Below, piece after piece: positions 47,153 through 58,130 of a stretch of DNA of 64,000 nt. Each line of letters begins with the position of its first letter. Positions within the stretch are counted from its first letter, which is position 1. The translations under genes and the position numbers were made by a program. Origin of the DNA: Dioscorea cayenensis subsp. rotundata (Eukaryota; Streptophyta; Magnoliopsida; Dioscoreales; Dioscoreaceae); the NCBI RefSeq assembly GCF_009730915.1, contig NC_052476.1, positions 21,673,840-21,737,839 on the forward strand. The letters are read 5' to 3'. The notes beneath the pieces were generated by a model, which ran no database searches, had not been told where the DNA came from, and saw only the letters and a program-made list of their open reading frames with translations.

Positions 47153-50100
47153 GTGAGTAAATTTTCAGCACATGATTCAATGGTTCAAGTTCTATTTTTT
47201 TTTTTTTACTTCCAGAATTCACTTGACTGTTGTTCTTTGATGCATGATGCATGCTTTCCATTGCCTCATTGACCTGTTAGTTTTAGCTCTTGGTGATCAC
47301 TTTCCAATTGTTTTTTTCCTTGCTAGGCAAATATAAATTTCAAGATTTAGCTATGATTGACTTCCTATTTATTTTGACAGAGTTGAAAAAGTGTTAAGGA
47401 GAAAATAAAAACTCTTTGCTATAGCAGTCTTTAGAATAGATAATATAGAATAAATAAGATTGAACAGAGAAGAAGAAATCCATTTCTTCTCGGAAACCTG
47501 ACTAGATGTACTTAGAAATATGGAGATGTTACATCCTACTTTTTTTTCCTTGCTACTGTTAAATTATATTCCACATTATTTATGGACCATGAGCATGTCA
47601 TGTGGGAAGCTAATGAAAGAGAAGCTAACCGAAGTTAAACTATTTGCTTACAAGATGCCAGTTTGGGCCGATACTCCTTTGGTAACATTGCTTCAGCAAA
47701 GGCCAAGTTGTAGTGAAAAAATTTATTGGTGCATTTTATTTTTAGTTTCATTATTATATATGGTGTTTCTTGAGATTCTCAGTTTTGATAAAGAAATGTG
47801 ATAACCTTTTCACTTTTTGGCAATAGATTGCACTCCCCTATTTGGGACTCTTCACGGAGATAAATATAATTCTTTTTTAGCCCTCCAACATCTCTACTTC
47901 CTTCGGTGAAGTTTAACATAGGGTTTATCTCCTTCCCTTTTCTCTCCACTGCAAAGACTATGTTTATGAACTTGTCTTACTTCAAACCTCCTAAAAAGAA
48001 CACTTAATCAGTTGAATTGCATCTGTACATCATGTGACTGCCACCGTTTAATCAAGTTTCCAAGGCAGATATCTTCTCCTTCCCTGTTGTTTATATTTCT
48101 GTAATACCTTTCGAGATATTATATATATATATATATATATATTTATAGACATAGATGTATATTTATTGCAACCAACTTGGATGATTACAATTGTTCCGAT
48201 CTAGAAGATAAAATGCCTGTCATGCTTTGGTTAATATATGTGTTTTTGGTACTTGAAGAATAGTTCATGGCTTAACAGAAAAGATTAATCTGCAGTCTTC
48301 TCTTTCTAGTTTTTAAATATTTATTTGCTTTTTTATGTGATAGTGGAGTTTAAAAGCTGTTTGCCAGAAAATTTTGTATTGAGATTTAATTTACTTGTCT
48401 CGTGTGTGGTTATGATTACAATCATTCGTTTTGTTAGAAACATAGACTCACTTGCTCAGCTTGTTGCTTGCAATAAGGTCTAAAAATCACCAGACCTACA
48501 TATGGATTTTATATTTTGTCTCATTGATTGCTTGCAGTTCTGCTGACAAATGTTCCTTTGGCTGTATGGTTCAAGGAATTTCATCAGGAGTGTTGCTTAT
48601 CAATTAGATGCATACTGCTTTGAGTTGCCAAAGCAAAAGGCATCTTCACTTGATGTTCATGGAGGCATTCCAATTGGCAGTGTCTCTTAATGTTAACAAT
48701 GTTGTACTACTGACTTTAAATTCCCGGACAGCATTTATGCGTTGTAGTCACTTTCTCTAAATAAGTTTGTAGCTGTAAAACTGTTGTAGATAATTGAACT
48801 TCCCAGGCAGCTACTAAAATGCATGGCAGCAACCATGCCACAAAAGCTGCAATTTTCTGAGTAATGTTGATTGCCTGGGATGAATGCCATCTCACTTTGT
48901 TCTTGTTCTCCATTTGCATTTTGTTATCTGAAAAGACTAGTGATTATCTGGTGAAAGGAAGAAAGAAACAAATAAGGATCAGGATCAGCTATTTAGGATA
49001 TATTTGTGCTTTTGTTGCCTGTTAATGTGGTGTTGGGGCTCTTCTTATTTTCTTGTTTCTCTGAAATAGAACTTTAGAAATAATTGATTTGGACCCGATA
49101 TGTACTGTCTTTTTTTTTTTCTTTGACCTCAAGTTATCAACTGAAGATGTTTTGCAGCTTTTCTGTTTGGAGCACTCATTCATTCCACCATTCTGAGTCA
49201 ATGTTCTCTCTCTTGTTATCACTTATCAGTTCAGTTCATCATTTGAAGGTTGCTGGCAAGGTATCCTGCTTCAAGACCCCTTTTCTTTTCCCTTTTGATC
49301 TTGATTGAAGATCTGGATTGAATTGTGTTTTATCAATTTAGGTTAATATTTATTTGTATGCGTTAATTGTTTGCTGTACATTTGATTCTGTTCTCTCTGC
49401 ATTGCTGGAAATTATTTGATGAAAGAATGAATGAACATGTCTATCCAATCCTGAGCAAACTAGAAAGGCTCATATGAGAACCATGGCTTTTGAATCAAAG
49501 GCACTGCCTTACTGGTCTTCTGTCTTGGTGACACCAGGATGAAGCAAGTTGTGGAGCTTAGGAAGAGAAACCTCGGAAATCCAGAGAAAGAGAAAGCTTG
49601 GGATGGAAAGGTGAGACCACCAAATCCCCAGAAATGGATTCCTGCTTTTTGTCTTGTGCCCAGGCGAAAAGGGCATTCCGTTGCAATTCATGTGATTCAA
49701 AATGCATGTGATCCTTCAGTGCTAGCAACTCCTACAAACAGTGGTTTTGGTGGTCCAGTATTTAGGTCTCAAATCTTAATAGGAAAAAGACGTCTCATGA
49801 TCTCACTGATGTGCGTAAAGACTCACTGTTGGTAGGTCAGCTGCATTCATTATTTCTTTTGGATTATAGGAATTAGAATGGAGTGATGGAGTATGCCTTT
49901 GTTACTATTTAGTAATTTAGAAACGTTTATACTCATTGACTATGAATATCTCCAGTGAGTATCTGAGCAGTTCCAGTCCACGTTAGGCTTTCTTTGTTTT
50001 ATATTGAACACCAGATCATTATTTAAAAAAATAAATTATTTGCGGTTCCTGCAATCTTTGGAGACTGATGCTCTCTGATTTCAAACAAGAGTTCTTCTGT

Positions 50101-51407
50101 AGTGGTTTAGAGCTGGGAACGTTTTGAGCCATGGAGTCATTTGTCAGACATGGGATCCCATAGCTGTAACCCACTTCTCCATGTCAGGGGAGGGGGACCC
50201 CTACTCTTAATTTGTATTACCTTTTCTTTCCTCAGCAATTCTTGTCTTCATTTCCATGATGCTCTTTCAATCAATTTTTATTATTCCAGTCACTTTTCAA
50301 CCTAATAAAGCCATTCAACCCGTTAAAGCATCAATTTCAGTCAATCAAGTTACCAAACCAGTACATTCATTGCGAAGGTTCAGGAATTCCCCCGCTTGGT
50401 AATTTTCCTCGAAATATTTCTTACCACATTTAATCAGTGTCATTTTTTTTTAACTATATAAATAATTGAATCCCATTGGATGTTTCTGTGATTCTAATGG
50501 GGTGTGTGTCTGGTTTGCTAAGGGGCAGCGAAGGGCAGCAGCTGAGGACAAAAGGTGGTGCCCAAAGGACAGTTTGTTCTTTTGCAGGGACAGCAGGTGT
50601 CACTGTCTTCGTTTTTTGCCTTTTTTTCCTTTTTTTCCTTTTTTTTTGTGTGCTCTTTGGTTCTTGCTCCTCGCTCCTCTTCCTCAACCCAATGACCAAG
50701 GATCATCTCCCTCTAATCCTGTTTTCTTTCTTTTTACTTAATTTTGTCATTCTTTATTTCTTTTTTTCCATTTCACTGTGAATTGCAGGAGTTTCTTCTA
50801 AGGGTGCTTCTTGGTTGGTTGGTTGGTTGGTGTTCTGGTTGTTGTGGTTTATTTTTTATTTTTTTTTAAAAAAACCTATCTTTCTTATTTGGAGGAGTTA
50901 GTGGTGGTGAAGTCATGCCTTTTAGTGGTGATCATAGATCTTCTGCTCAAATATTGAAGAGATCTGCATTAGTAAGTGTCTTGGATGGCTCTGCTCTCTT
51001 CTTCCTCTTTTGCTTTTTCATGTTCCGTTTTAAATATTATAATGTTTTAATTTTCTTGTGAATATGCTCCTGTCTTTTAAGGATCTATGGTAGTGGAGAC
51101 ATTGTTTATGCCTTTATGGTAGAAAGTACTGGCTCTCTTCTTTTAATATTGGGGTTTCCTTTGATGTTCTTAGTATGTGTTTCTTACAGTGCTTTTGAGC
51201 AGGTATTTTTAATCAGAGTTGTCTTCTCTTTCCTGCACTACCAACTAAGGATCTGGCTGGTTTTGTTTTGTTTTGGATTTTGCATTTATGATTAATTAAA
51301 GCAATTATGTGGAGATGAACTGCATGCCCAGTTGTTTGAGAGGCTTATATTAGATGCTGTTGTGTATGTATATGCCTGGGAATTTAATCACTAATTGATT
51401 CTAATAA
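47153..51407 (+). other. LCD downstream region and polygalacturonase upstream region
   Basis: A strong donor (gtgagtaaa) directly abuts the LCD stop codon, and a good acceptor (gattgcttgcag|) lies at about 48538. A 3'UTR intron of about 1.4 kb is therefore likely, with a terminal exon from 48539. An isolated exon-like frame sits at 49537-49608 (see findings). (TA)n occurs at about 48119-48140 and (GGTT)n at about 50812-50832. From about 50450 the sequence is promoter and leader of the polygalacturonase gene. No other protein gene is supported. Confidence 0.4.
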
Positions 51408-53849
51408 ATGTTGTTGAAGTCTTCTGCAAGCATTAACCACCCAAGTCCTGTTTCCCTTCAGTGCTCAGGATTACTATTGGTTGTTATACTGCTTGCGATG
51501 ACCCAATGGGTTGCCGCTGAGAACTCCCGCTGCAAGCAGATGAAACCAAGTGCAGATAGACCACATAGTGTCTCTATAACTGATTTTGGCGCCGTTGGTG
51601 ATGGTGTCACCCTCAACACTAAGGCCTTCCAGAATGCTTTATTTTATCTGCATTCATTTGCTGACAAGGGCGGTGCTCAGCTCTTTGTGCCTTCCGGAAG
51701 GTGGTTGACTGGAAGTTTTAGTCTCATCAGCCATCTCACTTTGTCCCTGGACAAGGATGCTGTGATAATTGGATCAACGGTAAGGCCTGGTCTGTATATG
51801 TTTTGCTTTGCTTGCTTGAAGAGTAAATTCTGTAACTTCATTGCTACCTGTTCACTCTACTCTATTTTAGTGGAATCAAGGACCTTAGAATTTTAATGAA
51901 TAGTAAGTTACCTCAATTCATGCAACAAATCTTCGTTTGCCCCTTAAAGGGGCATGAGTTATGCCTAGTAGTAGTGCCTTCTTCTGCTTTGACTGGACAA
52001 CTGATGGTGGTTCATCAGTTGCTGAAATGTTTATCCATCATAGTGGTTGCACATTATGATTTTCTTACAGCACATGTGGCATCACCCAATGATGATGGAG
52101 GTGCCTTGTTTGCTTTTGTTCCTTCTGTTTTTTTTCCTGTTTTCTGGTTCAAGTGCATGCAACATTATCCATTTGTGAAATAAAGTGCCATTACCTTGAC
52201 ATCTCTAATGTGTCTTAATGGGTGTTGGGGGTGATGTCCTTTTCTTGTTACTTGATATTGTCATCCCTGTTCTTTTGTTTTCAATCCCATGATTTGCTTT
52301 CAGGATTCATCTGAATGGCCAATAATTGATCCATTGCCCTCATATGGGAGAGGCAGGGAACTTCCTGGTGGAAGACACCAAAGTCTTATTTATGGAAACA
52401 ATCTGACAGATGTCATAATAACAGGTTAACAAAATCTTTGTTGAAGAACTCAAATTCTTTGATAGCTCTCTTCAAGTGTCTCTTGTGACAATTTCAATCA
52501 TGTTGATTTTGGGTGTTCATCTGTGTTAATTTCAGGTGGCAATGGGACCATTGATGGCCAAGGTGGTGTTTGGTGGGATTGGTTTAAGAACAAGACTTTG
52601 AACTACACGCGCCCTCATTTGGTTGAGTTCATGTATTCAACTGAGGTGGTCATTTCGAACATAACATTTGTAAACTCACCATTTTGGGCTATCCACCCGG
52701 TATATTGCAGGTTCGTTGCTTGTGGGCTGTGGCTGCCTTTCCCTTGTTTCGTTTATAATTTGATGCACGAGTGTAGTTTTATGTTCTAGGGAGACTTGAG
52801 AATGTTTTTGCTCGATGAACAGCCAAGTTCTCGTCCAGGACGTGACGATTCTTGCACCCCTTGATTCACCAAACACAGATGGGATTGATCCAGGTGCGGT
52901 AAACATTTACGGAAAAAAAGAGCATGCTTGACTTGACTATCTTAGACATAACAGCTACTTGGTATGAGAAACAGTTCATTTTTTTTTTTGGATAGATTGA
53001 TTTGTTGAAGAAAGTCATCAGATGGATTCTTCTTCAAGTACTCATTACAGAAATCTACATGCTATTCATGTTTGATATAGCTAGCTCGATTGATTTGTTT
53101 GTCTGATGTGCTTGTTTTTCAATTTATTAAAAATGCACTCAGATTCATCAAGCAATGTCTGCATTGAAGACTGTTACATCAGCACCGGCGATGATCTCAT
53201 CGTCATCAAAAGTGGGTGGGATGAGTATGGCATTTCCTTTGCTCATCCTAGCTCCAACATCAGCATCCACCGTGTCGTGGGAGAAACAGGGTCAGGTGCT
53301 GGCATTGCCTTCGGAAGTGAGATGTCTGGTGGCATATCTGAAGTCAAAGCAGAAGGCATCCATCTTTTCAACTCAAAACATGGTATCAGAATTAAAACAT
53401 CTCCCGGCCGTGGAGGGTATGTCCGAAACATTTTTATCTCTGATGTTACAATGAAAGACGTGGACATAGCCATCAGGATCTCAGGGAACTATGGTGAGCA
53501 CCCAGGTGAGACATATGACCCAAAAGTTCTACCGATCATAAATGGAATCACCATCCAAGACGTCTCCGGAGTAAACATCAGCAAGGCAGGACTTCTGGAG
53601 GGGATTCGAGGGGACAATTTCAGTGACATTTGCCTGACCAATGTGGTGCTGAATGTAACATCTCATCATCCATGGAAGTGTTCTTTCATTGAAGGCTATG
53701 CAAACTTGGTCTCACCGGAGTCTTGTGAACCACTGGAAAAAACAGTACCTGATCAATCTTCCGTTTGTTATGCACCTGATCATCTACAACCGCAACTCTC
53801 CAACGGAAATCGCTTGATGAACCCGTTTCTGAGGCTCTCTTCATTGTAA
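51408..53849 (+). CDS. Polygalacturonase-like glycoside hydrolase, family 28
   Basis: Five exons join in frame: 51408-51779, 52304-52424, 52536-52710, 52823-52893 and 53143-53849, giving 481 aa. A signal sequence (about 16-37, GLLLVVILLAMTQWVAA) is followed by the right-handed beta-helix domain starting SITDFGAVGDGVTLNTKAF. Catalytic-region motifs are SPNTDGIDP, STGDDLIVIKSG, GSGAGIAFGSEMSGG (in place of the classic GHGIS) and IRIKTSPGRGG. That combination is typical of the plant clade whose members remodel cell-wall pectin; the three acidic catalytic residues (NTD and DD) are present. An alternative start is possible: a frame at 50913-50971 ending in a perfect donor (gtaagt) could splice to 51420 in the same phase. 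Confidence 0.92.
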
Positions 53850-54985
53850 CACTTACGATGTATGCTTTGGTTCATGCTATTATTTATATATATATATATA
53901 TATTCCCTTTTTCTCTTTATCTATATATCAATGTTCTCTGTATTTGGGGGAGTTGAGAATGATTATTTGGTAACATAATAAGCTGGCTGGCTATTTATCT
54001 TTATGAAGCCTTGCATGGCTATTTTTTCTTTATTTGCTAACACAATAAGTTGGCTAATATATATATATATATATTATATGCAGGAAATGCAAGACAATTG
54101 TCAAAATGAAGATACGCTTTTTGTTATTATGGTAAACATCCTGCAAGAAAAAGTTATTTTTTTATTTTCATAAAATGTGATAAGCGCATACGGAGGACGG
54201 AAGTAATCACCAATAAATTGTTGGTGAGAAAGAAGTATTTCATCTCATCCCTTTATATTCAAAAGTAGCCAAAGACATAAAATATTAATATTGATATTCA
54301 GATTAGATTAAGGATTTCAAAATCCAAATCACTGAGATATGCATAGCCGAAGGTCAACTGATTGAATAAACTTCAACAATCGCATGATGATGATGAATTA
54401 ATTATGATATATCCTCTTTGACACTCCTCTATTAACAAATCAGTGACGAGACAATGAGAAGAAATAGCAAAGCAACAACTGGTAGAGTTTCTCTTTCTCT
54501 TGATCATGCCTCTCCTTTATTATTATTTTTTAAATAAAAAAAGGTTTATACGGATTAATCTCATCGTACAACTAACTTTAAATCGGATAGGAAAATCTAA
54601 CTATAAAAGATTGTGTTGTATAAAGTATATTCATGTATTTAAAAAATAAAATTAACTTTTAATCCCTTCAATTAAAACCTTTCTTAAACTTTTCTCTAAT
54701 TATTCCAATAATTTACTATTATGTAAATAAAAAAAAAATGGCAAGCAATCACACAATCAATACCGGGCCTTCGAATTTGGGTCGGATCTGAAGGCCCAAA
54801 ACAACTTAAATTAAAATTAAATTGAATAAATTTGGAGTTTTTAGAAAAAAATAAAGAGTAAGAACAGGGACTAATCGAGAATTTTAAGGCTAAGCGAACC
54901 CAATACTATATTCGTGACCCTCCTTCTCGGTCGCCAGCGCCACCGCCATCGCCATCTCCATCAGAGAAGAACTTCTCGACCAACA
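53850..54985. other. Spacer between polygalacturonase and GeBP
   Basis: Polygalacturonase 3'UTR, then AT-rich DNA with (AT)n tracts at about 53887-53903 and 54057-54074. The leader of the GeBP gene probably begins after about 54860. No gene or element is recognised. Confidence 0.45.
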
Positions 54986-55993
54986 ATGGCGTCTGCCGAC
55001 GATCTAGGGCACGGCGCCTTCTTCGATTCCTGCGCCGACGATGACTCTGACTCCGATGATGAATCCTTTGGGCCGCCTCCTCCCCCGCCTTCCCTTGTCG
55101 CCGCACCCACAAACCCTAACCCTGATGGTGATCTCCCGACCTTATCATCTGACCACCAGCAGGGCCCTCTTTCGGATATCGATGCGTTCCCTTCCAACGC
55201 TCTGGTCGCATCGAGCTTCGACGATTCCCGCCGGTTGTTCCAGCGTCTCTTCTCCGATGAAGATGAGATCACGATCCTCAAGGGTTTCCGGGAGTTCGTC
55301 TCGCAGCGGGGAACGACGCACGCTTCCTATCAATACGATACGGGTCCGTTCTATGACCAGATCAAGGAGAAGCTGAATCTGGAATTCTCGAAGAACCAGC
55401 TCGTTGAGAAGCTCCGGAGGCTCAAGAAGAAGTACCGCACCGCCGTGGCTCGGATCGCCGCCGGCCGTTCCTCCTCTTTCAAGAGCCCCCACGACCGTGA
55501 AGCCTTTGAGATCTCTAGCCAAATTTGGAGCCCCACCTTCAAGCGCCCTCGTGACCAGCGCGCTGAGGCCGAGACCAACAAGGTCAGAATCATTGATTCC
55601 AAAACCCTTAAAGCCAATCCCATCTACGCCACTGCCGATGTCGATCATCACCGGGAGCAGAAGCCAATCAAGTCCAGAGGAAGACCCAGAGACCAATCAG
55701 AGCCGGTGGAGGTCGCCGTCGTCGAGGGTTTGCCGACGCCATCCATGGGGAATTACAACCATGGGATGGGGGAGACTGTGAGGAGTTGTGTTACACCGTT
55801 GTTCAAAGAGTTGCTCAATTGTGTAATTTTAGGGCCATCGATGGCCGGAGGTTTAATCGGGGGATCACCGGCGTTAAGCCCCTGCACTCCGACGAGTTCA
55901 TTGGGTGGGATGGATGACAAATGGAGAAAACAGCAGATCATGGAGCTGGAGGTGTACGCAAAAGAGGATGGATCTTGTGAAGGAACTGATTGA
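54986..55993 (+). CDS. GeBP-family transcription factor (DUF573), C-terminus frameshifted
   Basis: A single exon of 335 aa as written. An acidic Ser/Asp-rich and proline-rich N-terminus precedes the DUF573 DNA-binding domain (about 84-181: RLFQRLFSDEDEITILKGFR through FYDQIKEKLNLEFSKNQLVE and REAFEISSQIW). A basic middle (KSRGRPRDQSEP) may be a nuclear signal or AT-hook-like. The family normally ends in a short leucine-zipper-like helix after MELEVY. Here a run of four A (55960-55963) shifts the frame, and the protein ends in unrelated residues at 55993. In the neighbouring frame the expected helix (RMDLVKELIEMKLAELKSKG) is fully preserved to a stop at 56034-56036. This is either a real recent mutation or a base-calling error. 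Confidence 0.88.
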   Translation: MASADDLGHGAFFDSCADDDSDSDDESFGPPPPPPSLVAAPTNPNPDGDLPTLSSDHQQGPLSDIDAFPSNALVASSFDDSRRLFQRLFSDEDEITILKGFREFVSQRGTTHASYQYDTGPFYDQIKEKLNLEFSKNQLVEKLRRLKKKYRTAVARIAAGRSSSFKSPHDREAFEISSQIWSPTFKRPRDQRAEAETNKVRIIDSKTLKANPIYATADVDHHREQKPIKSRGRPRDQSEPVEVAVVEGLPTPSMGNYNHGMGETVRSCVTPLFKELLNCVILGPSMAGGLIGGSPALSPCTPTSSLGGMDDKWRKQQIMELEVYAKEDGSCEGTD

Positions 55994-56036
55994 GATGAAG
56001 TTAGCGGAGCTCAAGTCCAAAGGAGGTAATTGCTGA

Positions 56037-56465
56037 GTATCATCTCATTCTCATCTATGAACAAGCGAGATAGAGATTGCTGAAAAAAAATAGGATCTTT
56101 TTTTTTTCTTTGTTTCATTGATAGGCTTTATTATTGATCATCACATAGTTTGGATGGCGATCTTTTTATATGTTTTCTTTCTTCTTTGTGTAAATACTTG
56201 CATTTTATACTATGGTTTTTAGGTTGGGAAATTTCTGGAAATCTCTTTCCTTTGCTTTGCTTTTGATGTGATTTCTTGGAATGCTTTACTTCAGTTTAGC
56301 TTGAAGGAAATTAGTGAGAGAATTTATCAAAGTAGGATGCTTTTTTTTTTCTTCTTAAACTCTCCTCTCTGGAATTTTCCTTCAATTTGAAATAATTCAA
56401 AGACATAGAATTTGAAGATTATTGTCTGTGTCTTTTCTGGAATTCTGATTGGATTTGTTGGTTGC

Positions 56466-56501
<36 letters not shown>

Positions 56502-57711
56502 TTATATCTTTTGGCAAAGCTAAGGATAGTAGGGTGTTGTTTGTTTTGTTGTTCTCTTTTAAATATGTGTTTTCATTTATTGTCAATGGTCTTATAGATT
56601 AGTTTTTTAATGATTTATTTTTAGGAAGTCATATTTGAAAAAATATAAATTTTTATTGAGATTTGGAATAAATTATTTTAGAGAGAATAAATGATATTTA
56701 TTTTTTAAATATTAAAGTAGAAAAATTTTCTAAAAATAAATTATATTATAAAAAATAACTATATTGAAAGAATTAAATATGATATTCTACCTAACATCAA
56801 TAGTAGATTACATGTTCGTTGGAATTGCCGACTTGTGATGGTTCATGTGTATGTGTGGATTTTAAAAAATTGATAAGCTGTTGAGATACGTGGAGTGGGG
56901 GCCCACCCATAACTGTTGACTTTTTCATTGTATGAACGATCATGTCTTGTCATAGTCTAGTCATGGTCTACTATACCTAGTGATGGGATGCATGCTTTTT
57001 TATGACTTTGGCTGAAGAAATATGAATTTATTATTCCACCGGGATAAATTTTGTCAGACATTAGTGCAGATACCTTCATGCTGGTTCTGTTTTAGCTGGG
57101 TTTCAACTGTGCTTGTGTTCTGTGGTTCTGTTGTTATCGCTAGTTCTGTACTATAAATATCATTATTATGAGATTCTTCATAATTCTTATTTTTGTGTTG
57201 TCTCATTTAAATGCTTTTTTTATCACTTTAACATATGTTAACTAATATCCACGTTTTAACACAATGCATATATATATATATATGTGTATGTGAGAAAAAA
57301 AAATTCTACAGATCTTCACAGACGTGTGCAGGAATGTGTTGTTTGTTTTAATATTTTGTACTGTAAGTATTAGTAGAAATGAGTTTGATTATGATTTATT
57401 AAATTATTGTGTTAAAAATGATTGAACAATTTAACTCAAAATACTGGGTTGAAAGCGTGAAATGGCTCCCCCTCTTGCTCTTTATATATTATATATATAC
57501 ATACATACACCGAGCTGATATGGGGCCTTACATTGTTTATGCTTTACAGTGATTTTTTATTTTTTTACTCACAAATCACATATTGTAAGCTTGTAGCCTT
57601 TGCAAGAATCATTGGAAACGTTTTTGATAACATCTATTGTAGTATAGCTAATTTGGAAGAACGTAATAGCATGTTTAAATCACCTAAACACTATTAAACA
57701 AAGTTATTATT
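56037..57711. other. Spacer downstream of GeBP
   Basis: AT-rich. It contains a (TAA)n microsatellite of about 11 units at 56466-56500, (TA)n at 57269-57284 and TATA-rich patches near 57485. No gene is seen. Confidence 0.5.
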
Positions 57712-57961
57712 ATTTTTTTGACAAAAAAAAATAAACAGTCCAAAAATTCTGCTAAATCATCAGAAACGTATACAAACCTCAGTAAAATAAATGGGACAAA
57801 ACCCAATCACATATAGATACCGAAACCACCCGCACATAATCATTACTCACATCTCTCAGAAATATGCCTTTAATCGAAAATCAAACTCTCACCATTTGGT
57901 AAAAAATTCTATCGGTGACCCGTATACCAATAGACCAAATATAGACCATTTGGTCATCGGC
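57712..57961 (-). mobile_element. tRNA-related SINE, family 2, copy D, with target-site duplication
   Basis: Flanked by a 15-bp duplication with one mismatch: aacaaagttattatt (57697-57711) and aacaaagtcattatt (57962-57976). It shares the ccacccgca-taatca-tactca core and the accatttggtca head with copy C at 37395-37618. A short local duplication of the A-box region (two accaaat.tggtct-like stretches) makes it about 25 bp longer. Confidence 0.83.
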
Positions 57962-58130
57962 AACAAAGTCATTATTCAGTGAGCAATTTTCATTGTTATG
58001 ATGCTTTTGTCTGACTACGCTTATATTAAAATGATTGGTGCTGGAAATAGAACAAAGGAAAAAAAAATTATCATGATGGAACAAACAACAGAGCAATAGC
58101 AAAAAGTTTTCAAATCAAATAGATAAAACT

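Noticed and set aside
47520-47801. 93-aa plus-strand frame after LCD
   Set aside because: AT-rich, no recognised domain, lies inside the probable 3'UTR intron.
54961-55696. Minus-strand frames across the GeBP gene
   Set aside because: Antisense shadows of a GC-rich coding region.
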